Shown one piece after another: positions 38,901-48,357 of a DNA stretch of 64,000 nucleotides (the first letter of the stretch is position 1; the number at the start of each line of letters is the position of its first letter). Source of the stretch: Haliclona indistincta (taxonomy: Eukaryota; Porifera; Demospongiae; Haplosclerida; Chalinidae); NCBI GenBank assembly GCA_964017065.1, contig OZ024783.1:18265752-18329751 (forward strand), read 5' to 3'. The notes beneath the pieces are model-generated. The model saw only the letters and a program-made list of their open reading frames with translations. It was not told the DNA's origin and did no database searches. Made by a program: the position numbers and the translations under genes.

Positions 38901-41167
38901 GCAACACGAAGGAAAAGCGTGACAACTCACTCGTCCGCCATCACTTGCTGGCGAGTAGCTTTGACGGGTCATACAAAGCTTAAACGTTTACTAGCAAAGC
39001 TCTGGAGTATACTAGTATGCTAGACAACACTCACTTAGCTGTAGCAAACACGCAGAGGCGAGTAGAAGCGGCACAAACTGCTCTCCAAGTTACAGCAACA
39101 TTATTGGAAAATGGCGGTGAGGTAGGTGGAGTAGACACGCCCGGTACAAGTTGAAAGCCGTTGATGATGTCGTTATCACGCTCACAGAGTCTTCTATACA
39201 ATGGCGAAGGTTCAGTTTTGAACAACACAGAAGGTTCCTGGTACAGCTTACGCTGCGTGGTGTAGGGAAGAAGCGAAGAATAGTTGCTCGCGTAAGTGTA
39301 TGATGGTAGCAGATAGCTTTGACGGTCCAACTCAAGCTTTGATGGACAAATAACAGTAGCCCAGGACATAGTACAGGTTGAGAAAACATTGTCGTACCTC
39401 TAGCTTCCGCGCTGAAGCGTCCAGAGCAGAGACAAAGCGCAGTACCGAGATAGCTGTCACAATTCAAAAACAACCATCGCGTGACGTGGGTGGAGTAACG
39501 TTTACAATTAATCGCGGTAAGAGGGTTAAGCCAACCCACATACGTATGTGGGTTGAACTGGGTTGAAACCAGGTTCGCCTTTGGCACCGCCACGTGTACG
39601 CGCACTAGAGACGTTCCCTGAGCGCTCAAGCGCTAAAGAAAGACTTAATACTTAGTCAAGAAGCTCTCGTGCTAGTTCTATAAACGCTACCTTGGACTGC
39701 TGCATGGACCTGACTCGCATCGATCCAGGTCGAGTGCGGACGAGCGCTAACCGAGTTCAACCCGGGTAAGTCGGGTTAGATTTCAACCCAGATTCGACCC
39801 GGGTTGTCAGTGCGGACACGGCTTAACTTTCACCAAGTACATAGCAGTCGACCATAATTAGTTTATAGACAGACGACAGAATGACAGACAGACTGATACA
39901 CATGTGTGCGTAACTACTAACATACCCCTGATCTGGCATTGATGTCTATCTCAGGTTGTGACAGGAGCAGTCGAACAACCTGAGAGTGTCCACCCACTGA
40001 GCTTCTGATAAGTGGTGTGTACTGTATAATAGTAGAGAATGATAACAACAACACAGTGATTATTAATAAACAATGCAACATTTTACATAATCAACTGTTG
40101 TTCAATATAGCAAGTCCCACACTGATCAAACAGTGTCTTCTGAGATGTATCTATCTATGCCTACATCATTCCATAAATGCTCCTGTGTTCTTATTGATTG
40201 GACAGTATTTTACCACATGTTGATCACACATTGTGTATTAGGCAGTCAGAGACTGAGCAAGAGCACAGATCATCACAAGGCATCGTGTGTGGTTCTTCTC
40301 GGCAATAGAGCTGACCAACAAGAGTGCACACGTTGAGACTGATGAACAGAGAGAGGACAGGCTACAGCTAGCACATGATCGAGGCAACGATAATATGGTG
40401 CTACTGAGACTGATCAACACAGCTCAGTAAATACCAGCTCAGATCATGCAGTCTGTCCTCACTCAGGCTCACCACACACTCCATTTATAGCCTGATTGAA
40501 GCTGAGACAAAGCCAACTAGTTTGTTGTGAACCATGCTCTTCTTTGTCAGGTGTAACAACAATGTAGGGTGGGGCTAGCTCACATGTACAGTACATGTAG
40601 TCAATGATGGACACACTAACAGACATACAGAACCAAATGCTCAACCACTGACTGTGTGTGGTAGTAGATACTGATGTGTGGATCTGTTACTAGCATCATG
40701 TGACCGCTAACAATACTCACATTGCCAGGTTGACGATAGTTAACATGAGCTCCTCTTGTAAGGAGCTCACTCACTCTACTGACATTACCAGCTCTGCAAG
40801 CCTTATAGAGTTCCTCATTCTGTGAGTAGAGCACAACATAATGTAAGCAGTATCAGACAATGATTGCTACAGTCTCCATCAACTACTGATCACATGATTA
40901 AACTCATTAATATTCATGAGATACAGTATCCTCAGTGTAGGGCACGCGAGGCAGCGGCTACTATGTCGTGTACACAGTGAGCGGCTCCTTGTGGACTGCA
41001 CTACAGCAGCTAGCCTTCTGAACAGGACTGAGCCACCCGCCCTGTCCAGGAGTTCGGGCTGGGCTCAACCAGCTCTCGCTCGCTCGTACCACAGCTTATT
41101 GCGGGACAGTGCTAGTAGAATACAGTATTCTCTCTCTTACCAACTGGTCCTGGCTCAGAGAAGTCAT
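29985..41167 (-). CDS. Small ankyrin-repeat protein (about 180 aa), six exons
   Basis: Exons, in transcription order on the minus strand: 41141-41167, 40721-40819, 39926-40021, 30881-30979, 30305-30377 and 29985-30133. All junctions are GT-AG and in frame. The first exon encodes MTSLSQDQL; the ATG was chosen because it opens a 27 bp exon with a good donor (GTAAGA) in the right phase. Exons 2 to 5 are ankyrin repeats: NEELYKACRAG..., then YTPLIRSSVGGHSQVVRLLL, then SGYTALHRSACEGHTAVAEQ, then RGDTPLDIARRYNHQ. Exons 2 to 4 are 33, 32 and 33 codons in phase 0, so each repeat is its own exon. A Ser/Thr/Pro-rich tail ends at TAA (29985-29987). Ankyrin repeats mediate protein binding; the partner cannot be read from sequence. 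The intron between exons 3 and 4 is 8.9 kb and holds the nested transposons, yet the frame is intact. The first exon is the least certain. Confidence 0.8.
30980..31404. other. Ankyrin intron sequence left of the transposons
   Basis: Intronic sequence between ankyrin exon 4 and the outer inverted-repeat element. Nothing coding was recognised. A segment near 31350 (CTGAAGAAGGCATAAAGCC) resembles a hammerhead-ribozyme core but lacks a required residue and is not called. Confidence 0.5.
31534..31602. repeat. Two tandem palindromes in the outer element
   Basis: Two near-identical hairpin-forming palindromes lie side by side: GACGCGCATATATTTATGCG and GACGCGCATATATATATGCG, each continuing into further complementary bases. 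They lie inside the left end of the outer inverted-repeat element. Possible roles (transposase binding, structural) are unknown. Confidence 0.7.
31741..31794 (+). repeat. Left terminal inverted repeat of the P-like element
   Basis: 54 bases identical to the reverse complement of 37884-37937, preceded directly by the 7 bp target duplication GTCTGTG (31734-31740). Confidence 0.92.
31816..31830 (+). promoter_or_regulatory. Subterminal inverted repeat, left: candidate transposase site
   Basis: The 15-mer ATCCTCGTAACGGGT starts 75 bp from the left end and recurs in inverse orientation at 37857-37871, ending 66 bp from the right end. Sequence between this site and the terminal repeat has diverged, so conservation of the 15-mer alone suggests function. 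Drosophila P elements also have internal inverted repeats and transposase-binding sites near their ends; the role here is inference. Confidence 0.5.
31855..36001 (+). CDS. P-element-type transposase, six exons, about 1146 aa
   Basis: Exons: 31855-31917 (tentative first exon; its phase fits but it is short), 32394-35006, 35071-35226, 35285-35473, 35530-35659 and 35712-36001, with GT-AG introns of 52-64 bp after the first. The large exon starts with a basic segment, then 18 copies of a 15/16-residue Ser/Thr repeat (32556-33401), a Cys-rich stretch (CTHPKRCKSC), a Glu/Lys-rich probable coiled coil (ESAQNQKNVLREKVKRLEQE), and then the P-transposase core. Core motifs are MRWHPLIIRFALSLR, LPSVRTLRDY, FALVMDEMKIKHGLVF (probable catalytic Asp), LTSDGAAPNR and FCDPPHLIKTARN. 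The C-terminal exon has FCQDPLERYFSKQRHRGG, the strongly conserved tail motif with a candidate catalytic Glu. I see no THAP zinc finger, which many relatives carry at the N-terminus. It cuts and inserts DNA by an RNase-H-like mechanism (family knowledge). It ends 36 bp from the stop of the convergent gene. Domain assignment is firm; the N-terminus is uncertain. Confidence 0.88.
32556..33401 (+). repeat. Coding minisatellite in the transposase (45/48 bp units)
   Basis: Eighteen tandem units: six of 45 bp (residues like NSADGSSFTATLPVT) followed by twelve of 48 bp (NSADGSSSTAQTLPVI or ...TFPVT). All lengths are multiples of three, so the frame stays open. The 48 bp units are nearly identical, which indicates recent expansion, while the 45 bp units vary more. 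The product is a Ser/Thr-rich, probably disordered segment before the catalytic core. Confidence 0.95.
36038..37811 (-). CDS. Second protein of the P-like element, 415 aa, function unknown
   Basis: Four exons on the minus strand: 37704-37811, 37247-37378, 36516-37190 and 36038-36370, all GT-AG and in frame. The ATG (37809-37811) starts MAAAANSATSAACTAARSDE and lies 126 bp inside the right end of the element. Exon 2 is acidic (SSESDDLFSADSDGFEEVEE). Exon 3 is a 225-residue helical region with recognisable blocks VVYSRAEICTIIKKLQEE, LGLQVLIDRWFKSMIL and VVFYMSGYVAVKLLTRFRKK. Exon 4 ends in a basic tail (LLQKKTTKKKGTRRVLKMKG). I recognise no catalytic motif or known domain. The gene lies wholly within the transposon and is convergent with the transposase, stops 36 bp apart. 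It could be a regulator, a DNA-binding partner or a captured host gene; nothing in the sequence decides. Intact exons with clean splice sites argue that it is expressed and maintained. Confidence 0.8.
37857..37871 (-). promoter_or_regulatory. Subterminal inverted repeat, right: candidate transposase site
   Basis: Perfect reverse complement of the 15-mer at 31816-31830. It lies between the right end of the element and the ATG of the minus-strand gene, so it might also influence that promoter. Confidence 0.5.
37884..37937 (-). repeat. Right terminal inverted repeat of the P-like element
   Basis: 54 bases identical to the reverse complement of 31741-31794, followed directly by GTCTGTG (37938-37944). 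Confidence 0.92.
37945..39823. other. Right part of the outer element: no recognised gene
   Basis: About 1.9 kb between the P-like element and the right outer inverted repeat. It contains a 31 bp direct repeat (around 38300-38360, unit CATGACTANCATCAAGCTAC) and minus-strand open frames of 112 and 179 codons (39031-39369 and 39090-39629) that overlap in different frames and match no family I know. A genuine short transposon gene here is possible but unsupported. Confidence 0.4.
40257..40430 (+). pseudogene. Possible antisense ankyrin-like exon relic
   Basis: A 57-codon open stretch on the strand opposite the ankyrin gene, inside its intron, ends in RLQLAHDRGNDNMVLLRLIN then TAA. The pattern L-x-L-A...G...LL resembles one ankyrin repeat. 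No start or convincing acceptor is seen. It may be a relic of an inverted duplicate exon, or chance. Confidence 0.25.
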
Positions 41168-41524
41168 GGCACTAGTAGACAGGGACTCACTGCACTCAAA
41201 ATCAGAAAATCAGACTCGATCATGCCACTGCGTTGAATTAGAACTTGGGGCGTGTATCATGAATATCCGTTATTAAAATTAATAAAACTTGAAAATTTTG
41301 AACAAATTTTAAAGCAATTTTTGTAACTTTTATTCGGTTCAAAAAATTGGTTGTTTAATTTGTTCTGACTGGAACTTACTTTTGAGGCTATAGACTTAAT
41401 AATTAACTTATGCAAATATTATTGTACATAATTAATACTAGCAGGCTATCTGTCTCTATGCTCCAATACTGTACTACTGGTCGCTCCATGATGTGGTAGA
41501 GATGTGTGTTGTTTGGACCATAGT
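41168..41524. other. Intergenic, AT-rich, upstream of the ankyrin gene
   Basis: Lies between the first ankyrin coding exon and the ABC fragment. It should contain the ankyrin 5' untranslated region and promoter, but I see no definite element; 41260-41440 is strongly AT-rich. Confidence 0.5.
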
Positions 41525-42254
41525 TCAGTATAATAGTGAGTGAGGGTTTGATAACAAGTGATAGTGTGATCCTCTCTCAATGATCCTGCCATCTTGACCC
41601 AGTACTAGTATCTCATCAGCATCCACTATACTGGACAGACGATGAGCAATGAAGATTGAAGTGCGGTCATGAGCTGTGATCTGACGCATATTGCACTCAA
41701 TATATGCTACAGCACAACAGAGATAACGTATAAGATTAATACTCACTCATCATAAGTTACTTCCTCCCTCACCTGTTCAGTGATGGAGTCCAGTGATGAT
41801 GTAGCTTCATCACACACTAGTATTGGTGCATTCTTCAACACTGCTCTAACTATGGCTACTCTCTGCTTCTCACCAGTCCTACAAGAGAGCTAGGTTAACA
41901 AGGTGAGACGGACTGATACTTAATTAGACTGTCCCTTGTAAGATAGTTTGTCTATATACTCATGCAAAGTAGAATACCAATAATATTCAGTATTGTCTCC
42001 ATACCTGATAGTTTGAGCCCTCTCTCACCAACTGGTCGGTCTCATAATTGTAGTGGCATCCCTTCAATAGCTCTCTTGAGTCCAGCTATCTCAATGGCGT
42101 TCATCACCTCCTCATCACTAGCTGATAGGTTACCATATGATACATTATAGAGGATTGTGTTATGGAACAGCACACTGTCCTGAGGGACCACTCCGATACT
42201 CCTCCGTAAGCTATCAAGAGTGATGTTCCTAATGTCCTCTCCTCCTGCTCTGAT
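41525..42254 (-). pseudogene. ABCB7-like: Decayed ABCB7/Atm1-like half-transporter fragment
   Basis: Three minus-strand blocks encode the second half of an ABC ATPase domain. Block 42007-42254 has RSIGVVPQDSVLFHNTILYN (Q-loop) through VGERGLKLS. Block 41773-41878 has [14 protein letters not shown] (signature) and [13 protein letters not shown] (Walker B, D-loop). Block 41525-41706 has [20 protein letters not shown] (H-loop) and RIIERGSH. The match is closest to ABCB7, the mitochondrial exporter linked to iron-sulfur metabolism. Damage: an in-frame TGA follows EGMPLQL where +1 reads YNYETD; joining the first two blocks at their GT-AG sites shifts frame inside the SGGEKQR signature; and the end (NPHSLLY then stop) looks short. 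No Walker A exon or transmembrane region was found on this strand up to 44.3 kb. A live gene with assembly errors is the alternative, but neighbouring genes are error-free. Confidence 0.7.
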
Positions 42255-43033
42255 CGTGAGTCATTACTGTTGAATTATTCAAGCCTCTCAGCTACACTTG
42301 TGTATTGTAAATTTGTAGATGAGAGAAAATTGTCAAAATTTTGTTACTGAATTTTGTAAATTATAGGTGATAAAGCTGACTAGATAACTTATTCATAAAA
42401 CAACTGTGAATCTCATTATGTAGTTATGACATTTGAAAGCCCCTGACATGAGCTACCATGCCTGACCCCTATATACATCGGTTTCAGCGGTGAAATATAT
42501 CCCGTGTTACCCTATTTTCTTCGTATAACCATTATTAATTATTAAATTTCCATAAAATTAAGTAATGGTGTATATTAGTATACTAAACAACACACACAAA
42601 TTAGCTTCCTGCATCTGGGATCCGGAATACATGTTTGAACACCTTGCACTAGATGCATGATGGGTATACTGGTAGTAATGCATGCTACAGTATGCTGAAT
42701 TGCCGCAGGTTAACAGGCTGATATGACTGCATAGTGATTGGATTTTCTGAACTCAGTATTATCAATACATGACTTAAAATTATAATTATTACACGACTAA
42801 AAGGAAGCACATGTGGGTGGGGCTATTCTAAAGATTCACTGTACAGTACAATAATTATGTTCGGCTTGATAATAGATTCAAGTTAGAATCAGTGATAAAC
42901 GAGTCAGCCATGTGTCATGCACGGCCTTTTATGAGTTGTTGTTTTCCGCACAAAATGGTTTTTCACATTTATAGCTAGTTCTGCATATGCAATTAATTGC
43001 TCCTTGGTTTGCAGGACATGAGCTCTCTTTCAG
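42255..43033. other. Intergenic; first exon of sorting nexin-3 not found
   Basis: AT-rich sequence between the ABC fragment and the first visible sorting nexin exon. I looked for the roughly 28 N-terminal residues of SNX3, including the usual YGPP motif on the plus strand, and for a Walker A exon on the minus strand; neither is apparent here. Confidence 0.5.
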
Positions 43034-44658
43034 TTCAGCTTTGACGGTAACCCTGAGACACAAGGAGTGGACAGAAACCGCTACACTGACTACGAGGTTA
43101 AGATGAAGGTCAGTCATTAGATACTGAGTGGTGGGTTTCTGTGGGCGAGAGAAACCGAGGCTAACCAGCCCAAGATACTACAGGAAGTACATGTACAGAT
43201 GATGTTTGGGTGTGCCCCCAGCTAGCTAGACAGAGCAGACTCTAAGTCTCTGACCCAGAGGGGCTCTCCCAGTGGATTAGACCCTTGACCTTCCTGTGTG
43301 TTGTCTATAGCATGAGCTCTATCAGTTGATCATTGAGTGGGAAGGTACACTGCAGATGACTAGTATTCAGTAAATTCAGCTTCCTCTCAAACTCCATATC
43401 ACTATACCATATACAACTTATATGGACCACCATAATGCAATATTGCAGCTACGTCTGACTAGTATAGTGGTATTTGTAAACTTGTGCGTTCAACATTGTC
43501 GATCATATGCGCTGAAGTGTGAGTGTATTATTTTGGTGTTCTGTCATCTTGCAATGCTGAAGGGAAAACCTTGAGTGTCACCTTCATGCACTAATGTGTT
43601 CAGTCTCTGATCATTCTCCATTGTGTGAATAAAGACAACAGTGACTATGTAAACCTTGAGTAACTTCAAATTGTCAGTCTCTAATGCTTTCTGTGAATTC
43701 ATACAATAGTGCTCGAAGGTGATGCTATACGTTGTATTTTTTAGAAGACAGTAAATTATTTTTGAGCTATGATGGAGGTCGAGGTGACTGTCTAGGTATA
43801 GCTAGACCTTTGTTAGATTAACAAGTAGTGGTGTGAAATGGTTTTGCAATTTAGTAACTTGCTTAGCAAATCAACAGCGACCTTTCACAAAATGTACGTA
43901 CATATGAGGGTAAGTATTATTGTCGGACAAGCAGCTTTCTTGTCATGGGTGTAAATATGGTGGTAGGGTAGGGAGTCGACAGTAATTCAAGGAACAACAT
44001 AGTAACAGTAGCACTAACCTTTGAGCGTACAGTGATCCACCTTTAACCCTTGCATCGGTGAGAATCTGCTTACAGCTATCTGTAGACAACTCTCATGAGC
44101 TTATCCACCTGAAAATCGAAGATTTTGTTTGGTACTGTGCGCTTCACTAACAAAGTCTCATCTTGCCCCTTTGCCCTTCCAATCCTAGTTACGTCCCTAT
44201 ATTGTCTTGGAACAATTTGTCGTCATTGAGTGCATATCTCCACCTGACGACAGACAAGCCCTCTTAGGTTAACTATGATAATGTACTCTATAATCTCTAC
44301 TATAGACTAATATACCAGTGTTTAAGCTGAAGGAGTGCTCGTCTCGTAGACGATATCGTGATTTTGAATGGCTCAAGAAAGAATTAGAGAGAGATAGCAA
44401 GGTATGTAGCCATGTGTTATACAGAGCCTGTAACATCATGTTGTCCTCTACAGATCGTTGTTCCTCCTCTTCCTGGCAAAGCTTTCAAGAGACAACTACC
44501 ATTTAGAGGAGATGAAGGTAACCCCGCCCCCCTCTCATACCTTGGATGAGTGTATATATTATTGTGTGTAGGTCTATTCGATGATGACTTTATTGAAGAA
44601 CGAAGGAAAGGATTGGAAGAGTTTGTCAACAAGTTAGTCACACACACACACACACACA

Positions 44659-44692
<34 letters not shown>

Positions 44693-47600
44693 TATGCACC
44701 ACACGAGGGGTCTGACAAACTGAAATCTCGTACGCTGCATGTGAAATCACGGTTGAAATCATGAAATCACCGTATAATGACACTGAAATGAGCGAAATCT
44801 CGTACGAAAAATTGACCTGTGTCGTACCTCTCAACACACATGCCTACTACCATGCTTGTATACTGACCTACCTGTGTCATACCTCTCAACACACACATGT
44901 CTACTACCATGCTTGTATACTGACCTACCTGTGTCATACCTCACACACATGTCTACTACCATGCTTGTATACTGACCTACCTGTGTCATACCTCACACAC
45001 ATGTCTACTACCATGCTTGTATACTGACCTACCTGTGTCATACCTCTCAACACACACATGTCTACTACCATGCTTGTATACTGACCTACCTGTGTCATAC
45101 CTCTCAACACACACATGTCTACTACCATGCTTGTATACTGACCTACCTGTGTCGTACCTCACACACATGTCTACTACCATGCTTGTATACTGACCTAGGC
45201 CTAGCCATGCTTGTATACTGACCTAGCCATGCTTGTATACTGACCTACCTGTGTCATACCTCACACACATGTCTACTACCATGCTTGTATACTGACCTAC
45301 CTGTGTCATACCTCACACACATGTCTACTACCATGCTTCTATACTGACCTACCTGTGTCATACCTCTCACACATGTCTACTACCATGCTTGTATACTGAC
45401 CTACCTGTGTCGTACCTCTCAACACACATGCCTACTACCATGCTTGTATACTGACCTACCTGTATCATACCTCTCAACGCACACATGTCTACTACCATGC
45501 TTGTATACTGACCTACCTGTGTCGTACCTCACACACATGTCTACTACCATGCTTCTATACTGACCTACCTGTGTCATACCTCTCACACATGTCTACTACC
45601 ATGCTTGTATACTGACCTACCTGTGTCGTACCTCACACACATGTCTACTACCATGCTTGTATACTGACCTAGGCCTAGCCATGCTTGTATACTGACCTAG
45701 CCATGCTTGTATACTGACCTACCTGTGTCATACCTCACACACATGTCTACTACCATGCTTGTATACTGACCTACCTGTGTCGTACCTCACACACATGTCT
45801 ACTACCATGCTTGTATATTGACTTACCTGTGTCATACCTCACACACATGTCTACTACCATGCTTGTATACTGACCTACCTGTGTCGTACACCACACACAT
45901 GTCTACTACCATGCTTGTATATTGACTTACCTGTGTCATACCTCACACACATGTCTACTACCATGCTTGTATACTGACCTACCTGTGTCGTACACCACAC
46001 ACACATGTCTACTACCATGCTTGTATACTGACCTACCTGTGTCATACCTCTCAACACACACATGTCTACTACCATGCTTGTATACTGACATACCTGTGTC
46101 GTACCTCACACACATGTCTACTACCATGCTTGTATACTGACTTACCTGTGTCATACCTCTCACACATGTCTACTATCATGCTTGTATACTGACCTACCTG
46201 TGTCATACCTCTCAACACACACATGTCTACTACCATGCTTGTATACTGACCTACCTGTGTCATACCTCTCAACACACACATGTCTACTACCATGCTTGTA
46301 TACTGACCTACCTGTGTCGTACCTCACACACATGTCTACTACCATGCTTGTATACTGACCTACCTGTGTCGTACCTCACACACATGTCTACTACCATGCT
46401 TGTATACTGACCTACCTGTGTCGTACCTCACACACATGTCTACTACCATGCTTGTATACTGACCTACCTGTGTCATACCTCACACACATGTCTACTACCA
46501 TGCTTGTATACTGACCTACCTGTGTCATACCTCACACACATGTCTACTACCATGCTTGTATACTGACCTACCTGTGTCATACCTCACACACATGTCTACT
46601 ACCATGCTTGTATACTGACCTACCTGTGTCATACCTCTCAACACACACACATGTCTACTACCATGCTTGTATACTGACCTACCTGTATCATACCTCTCAC
46701 ACATGTCTACTACCATGCTTGTATACTGACCTACCTGTGTCATACCTCTCACACATGTCTACTACCATGCTTGTATACTGACCTACCTGTGTCATACCTC
46801 TCAACACACACACATGTCTACTACCATGCTTGTATACTGACCTACCTGTGTCGTACCTCTCAACACACACACATGTCTACTACCATGCTTGTATACTGAC
46901 CTACCTGTGTCATACCTCACACACATGTCTACTACCATGCTTGTATACTGACCTATACCTGTGTCGTACCTCTCACCACACACACGTCTACTACCATGCT
47001 TGTATACTGACCTACCTGTGTCGTACCTCTCAACACACACACGTCTACTACCATGCTTGTATACTGACCTACCTGTGTCATACCTCACACACATGTCTAC
47101 TACCATGCTTGTATACTGACCTACCTGTGTCGTACCTCTCACCACACACACGTCTACTACCATGCTTGTATATTGACCTACCTGTGTCGTACCTCTCACC
47201 ACACACACGTCTACTACCATGCTTGTATACTGACCTACCTGTGTCATACCTCTCAACACACACATGTCTACTACCATGCTTGTATACTGATCACTAACAC
47301 AGTATTATGTGTCATGGTTTACATAGTGAATTCCTGTGGTATCATGATAATCTTTAATTTGCCCATGACTGTATGCCTTCAAATGTGTCTTGTCCTCAAG
47401 TAGAATTTCATATTTCACTTTGAGATCTCGTGATGTGATTTAACCAATTATTCTAACCTGTGGCTATCCTGTACTAAACAGTATTAGTGATCTTATGTCA
47501 ACTAACAAGTGTAATACATACTTGTACTATAAATTTTCTGACCACGAAATATCTATGCATATGAAATATTCCACTATACTGAAATAGCCCTATAGCTTTA

Positions 47601-47757
47601 TAATATAATCCCGCCATGTGTTAATCATGTGTTGTTCCTCTACTGTAGGATTGCTGGTCATCCATTAGCTCAGAATGAACGGTGTTTACACATGTTCCTG
47701 CAAGAGTCTGTAATTGATTGGAGTTATGTTCCCGGGAAAGTGCGTAGTAACCATTGA
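43034..47757 (+). CDS. SNX3: Sorting nexin-3 (PX domain), five visible exons, N-terminus missing
   Basis: Exons: 43034-43108, 44306-44401, 44454-44517, 44572-44632 and 47649-47757 (stop TGA 47755-47757). All junctions are GT-AG and in phase, giving 134 residues against about 162 in human SNX3. Motifs in order: NPETQGVDRNRYTDYEVKMK, FKLKECSSRRRYRDFEWLKK (the RRxYxDF phosphoinositide-binding motif), the proline loop VVPPLPGKAF, LPFRGDEGLFDDDFIEERRK, and HPLAQNERCLHMFLQ. SNX3 is a PX-only protein that binds phosphatidylinositol-3-phosphate on early endosomes and works with retromer to recycle cargo such as Wntless (family knowledge). Two introns are only 52 and 54 bp. The last intron is 3.0 kb because a 2.5 kb inverted satellite array sits in it. 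SNX12 is a close paralogue in vertebrates, so the name means the SNX3/12 group. The first coding exon was not located. Confidence 0.93.
43109..44305. other. First visible sorting nexin intron: nothing else recognised
   Basis: Intron of 1.2 kb. A coding-like stretch on the minus strand near 44030-44090 (reading KQILTDARVKGGSLYAQR) is not assignable and may be chance. Confidence 0.5.
44637..44692 (+). repeat. (CA)n microsatellite
   Basis: About 56 bp of CA repeats with one CT interruption, starting four bases after the donor site of the satellite-bearing sorting nexin intron. Confidence 0.95.
44813..47290 (-). repeat. Middle satellite array, inverted, inside the sorting nexin intron
   Basis: About 2.5 kb of the same 57/52 bp satellite, read on the minus strand relative to the left and right arrays. 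On the plus strand the monomer contains ACCTACCTGTGTCATACC, ACACATGTCTACTACCATGC and TTGTATACTG. Units are mostly the 52 bp type; some have (CA) slippage (AACACACACAC). Two irregular spots with CTAGGCCTAGCCATGC lie at about 45191 and 45665. The array is confined to the intron 44633-47648 and does not touch exons or splice sites. Confidence 0.95.
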
Positions 47758-48357
47758 TACTAGTATTATCAGCTGATCCTATAGCATGTGTTGTGTGTGT
47801 GTGCATGATAGACTATGCTTAATATCATGATGGACATTATATACCTCTAACCTGCTACTGATCTCTCTTCTCTGAGTTTGTCTGTTAATAATTATTTTAT
47901 AATTTTTTTGTGAAAATAAAATTATCTCAGTAATGTATCACGTCGGATGGATAGACACTGCTAGCCTAGTTAACAATATTATTGAATTTCCTCAGATAGA
48001 TGGAATAGAGGCTTGTCCCTTTTAGAAGCCTGGTCTGAAATAAGACTACGGTAAGAATTAACAAAATACGACTCCATGTAGTCTAGAGGGAGCAAGCATG
48101 AAGCTTGTAGCAACTTTTAGAACATCAGTTTGAATCCTATGATAAGTCGATATTTGTTATTATTTTGACTTCAAGAGAGAAATAAATAGAAGCCAGGGCT
48201 TCTTTTCAGGCGAGGAAACCACTGTTATTACACTTCATGAATTATTAACAACAGCATAATACTCTTGCCCCAAGTGTTGTATTTAAAGTCAAATTCAAAT
48301 TTAAATTTCACGATCAAAAAATAGTGTACACTATGTACGTATAAGTAGAGTTGATAA
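47758..48357. other. Convergent intergenic region between SNX3 and the Roc-COR gene
   Basis: Holds the 3' ends of two convergent genes. A candidate AATAAA for the plus-strand gene is at 47915-47920. No signal was found for the minus-strand gene and no further gene is seen. Confidence 0.55.
47915..47920 (+). terminator. Candidate polyadenylation signal for sorting nexin-3
   Basis: AATAAA in an AT-rich context, 158 bp after the sorting nexin stop codon. The distance is ordinary; it is a motif match only. Confidence 0.4.

Larger units (their letters stand above)
31405..39823. mobile_element. Outer terminal-inverted-repeat DNA element, split by the P-like insertion
   Basis: The left end reads GGCCTGTCCGCACTGG and continues through CCCGGGTT, GGTTGAACTCGG and CGTCCGCACTCGA. 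The right end, reverse complemented, reads GCCGTGTCCGCACTGA and continues through CCCGGGTTGAACTCGG and CGTCCGCACTCGACC. Further inside, TTAACCCTTTTACCGCGA on the left matches TTAACCCTCTTACCGCGA on the right, so the imperfect inverted repeats extend for more than 100 bp. TA lies just outside each end (31403-31404 and 39824-39825), which would fit a TA target duplication, but the ends differ by a base or two and are approximate. Without the inserted P-like element it would be about 2.2 kb. The right part has open frames on the minus strand (39031-39629) that I do not recognise, so it may be non-autonomous. Confidence 0.7.

Noticed and set aside
31405..39823. Reading the whole 8.4 kb as one transposon
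   Set aside because: The inner 6197 bp has its own perfect 54 bp ends and a target duplication, so it is a separate, later insertion.
43190..43340. tRNA or tRNA-derived SINE candidate
   Set aside because: Box-like fragments are present but no cloverleaf with paired arms could be drawn.
44030..44090. Coding-looking minus-strand stretch in the sorting nexin intron
   Set aside because: Only about 20 residues, no family match and weak acceptor context; a missing ABC exon was considered but the sequence does not fit an ABC domain.
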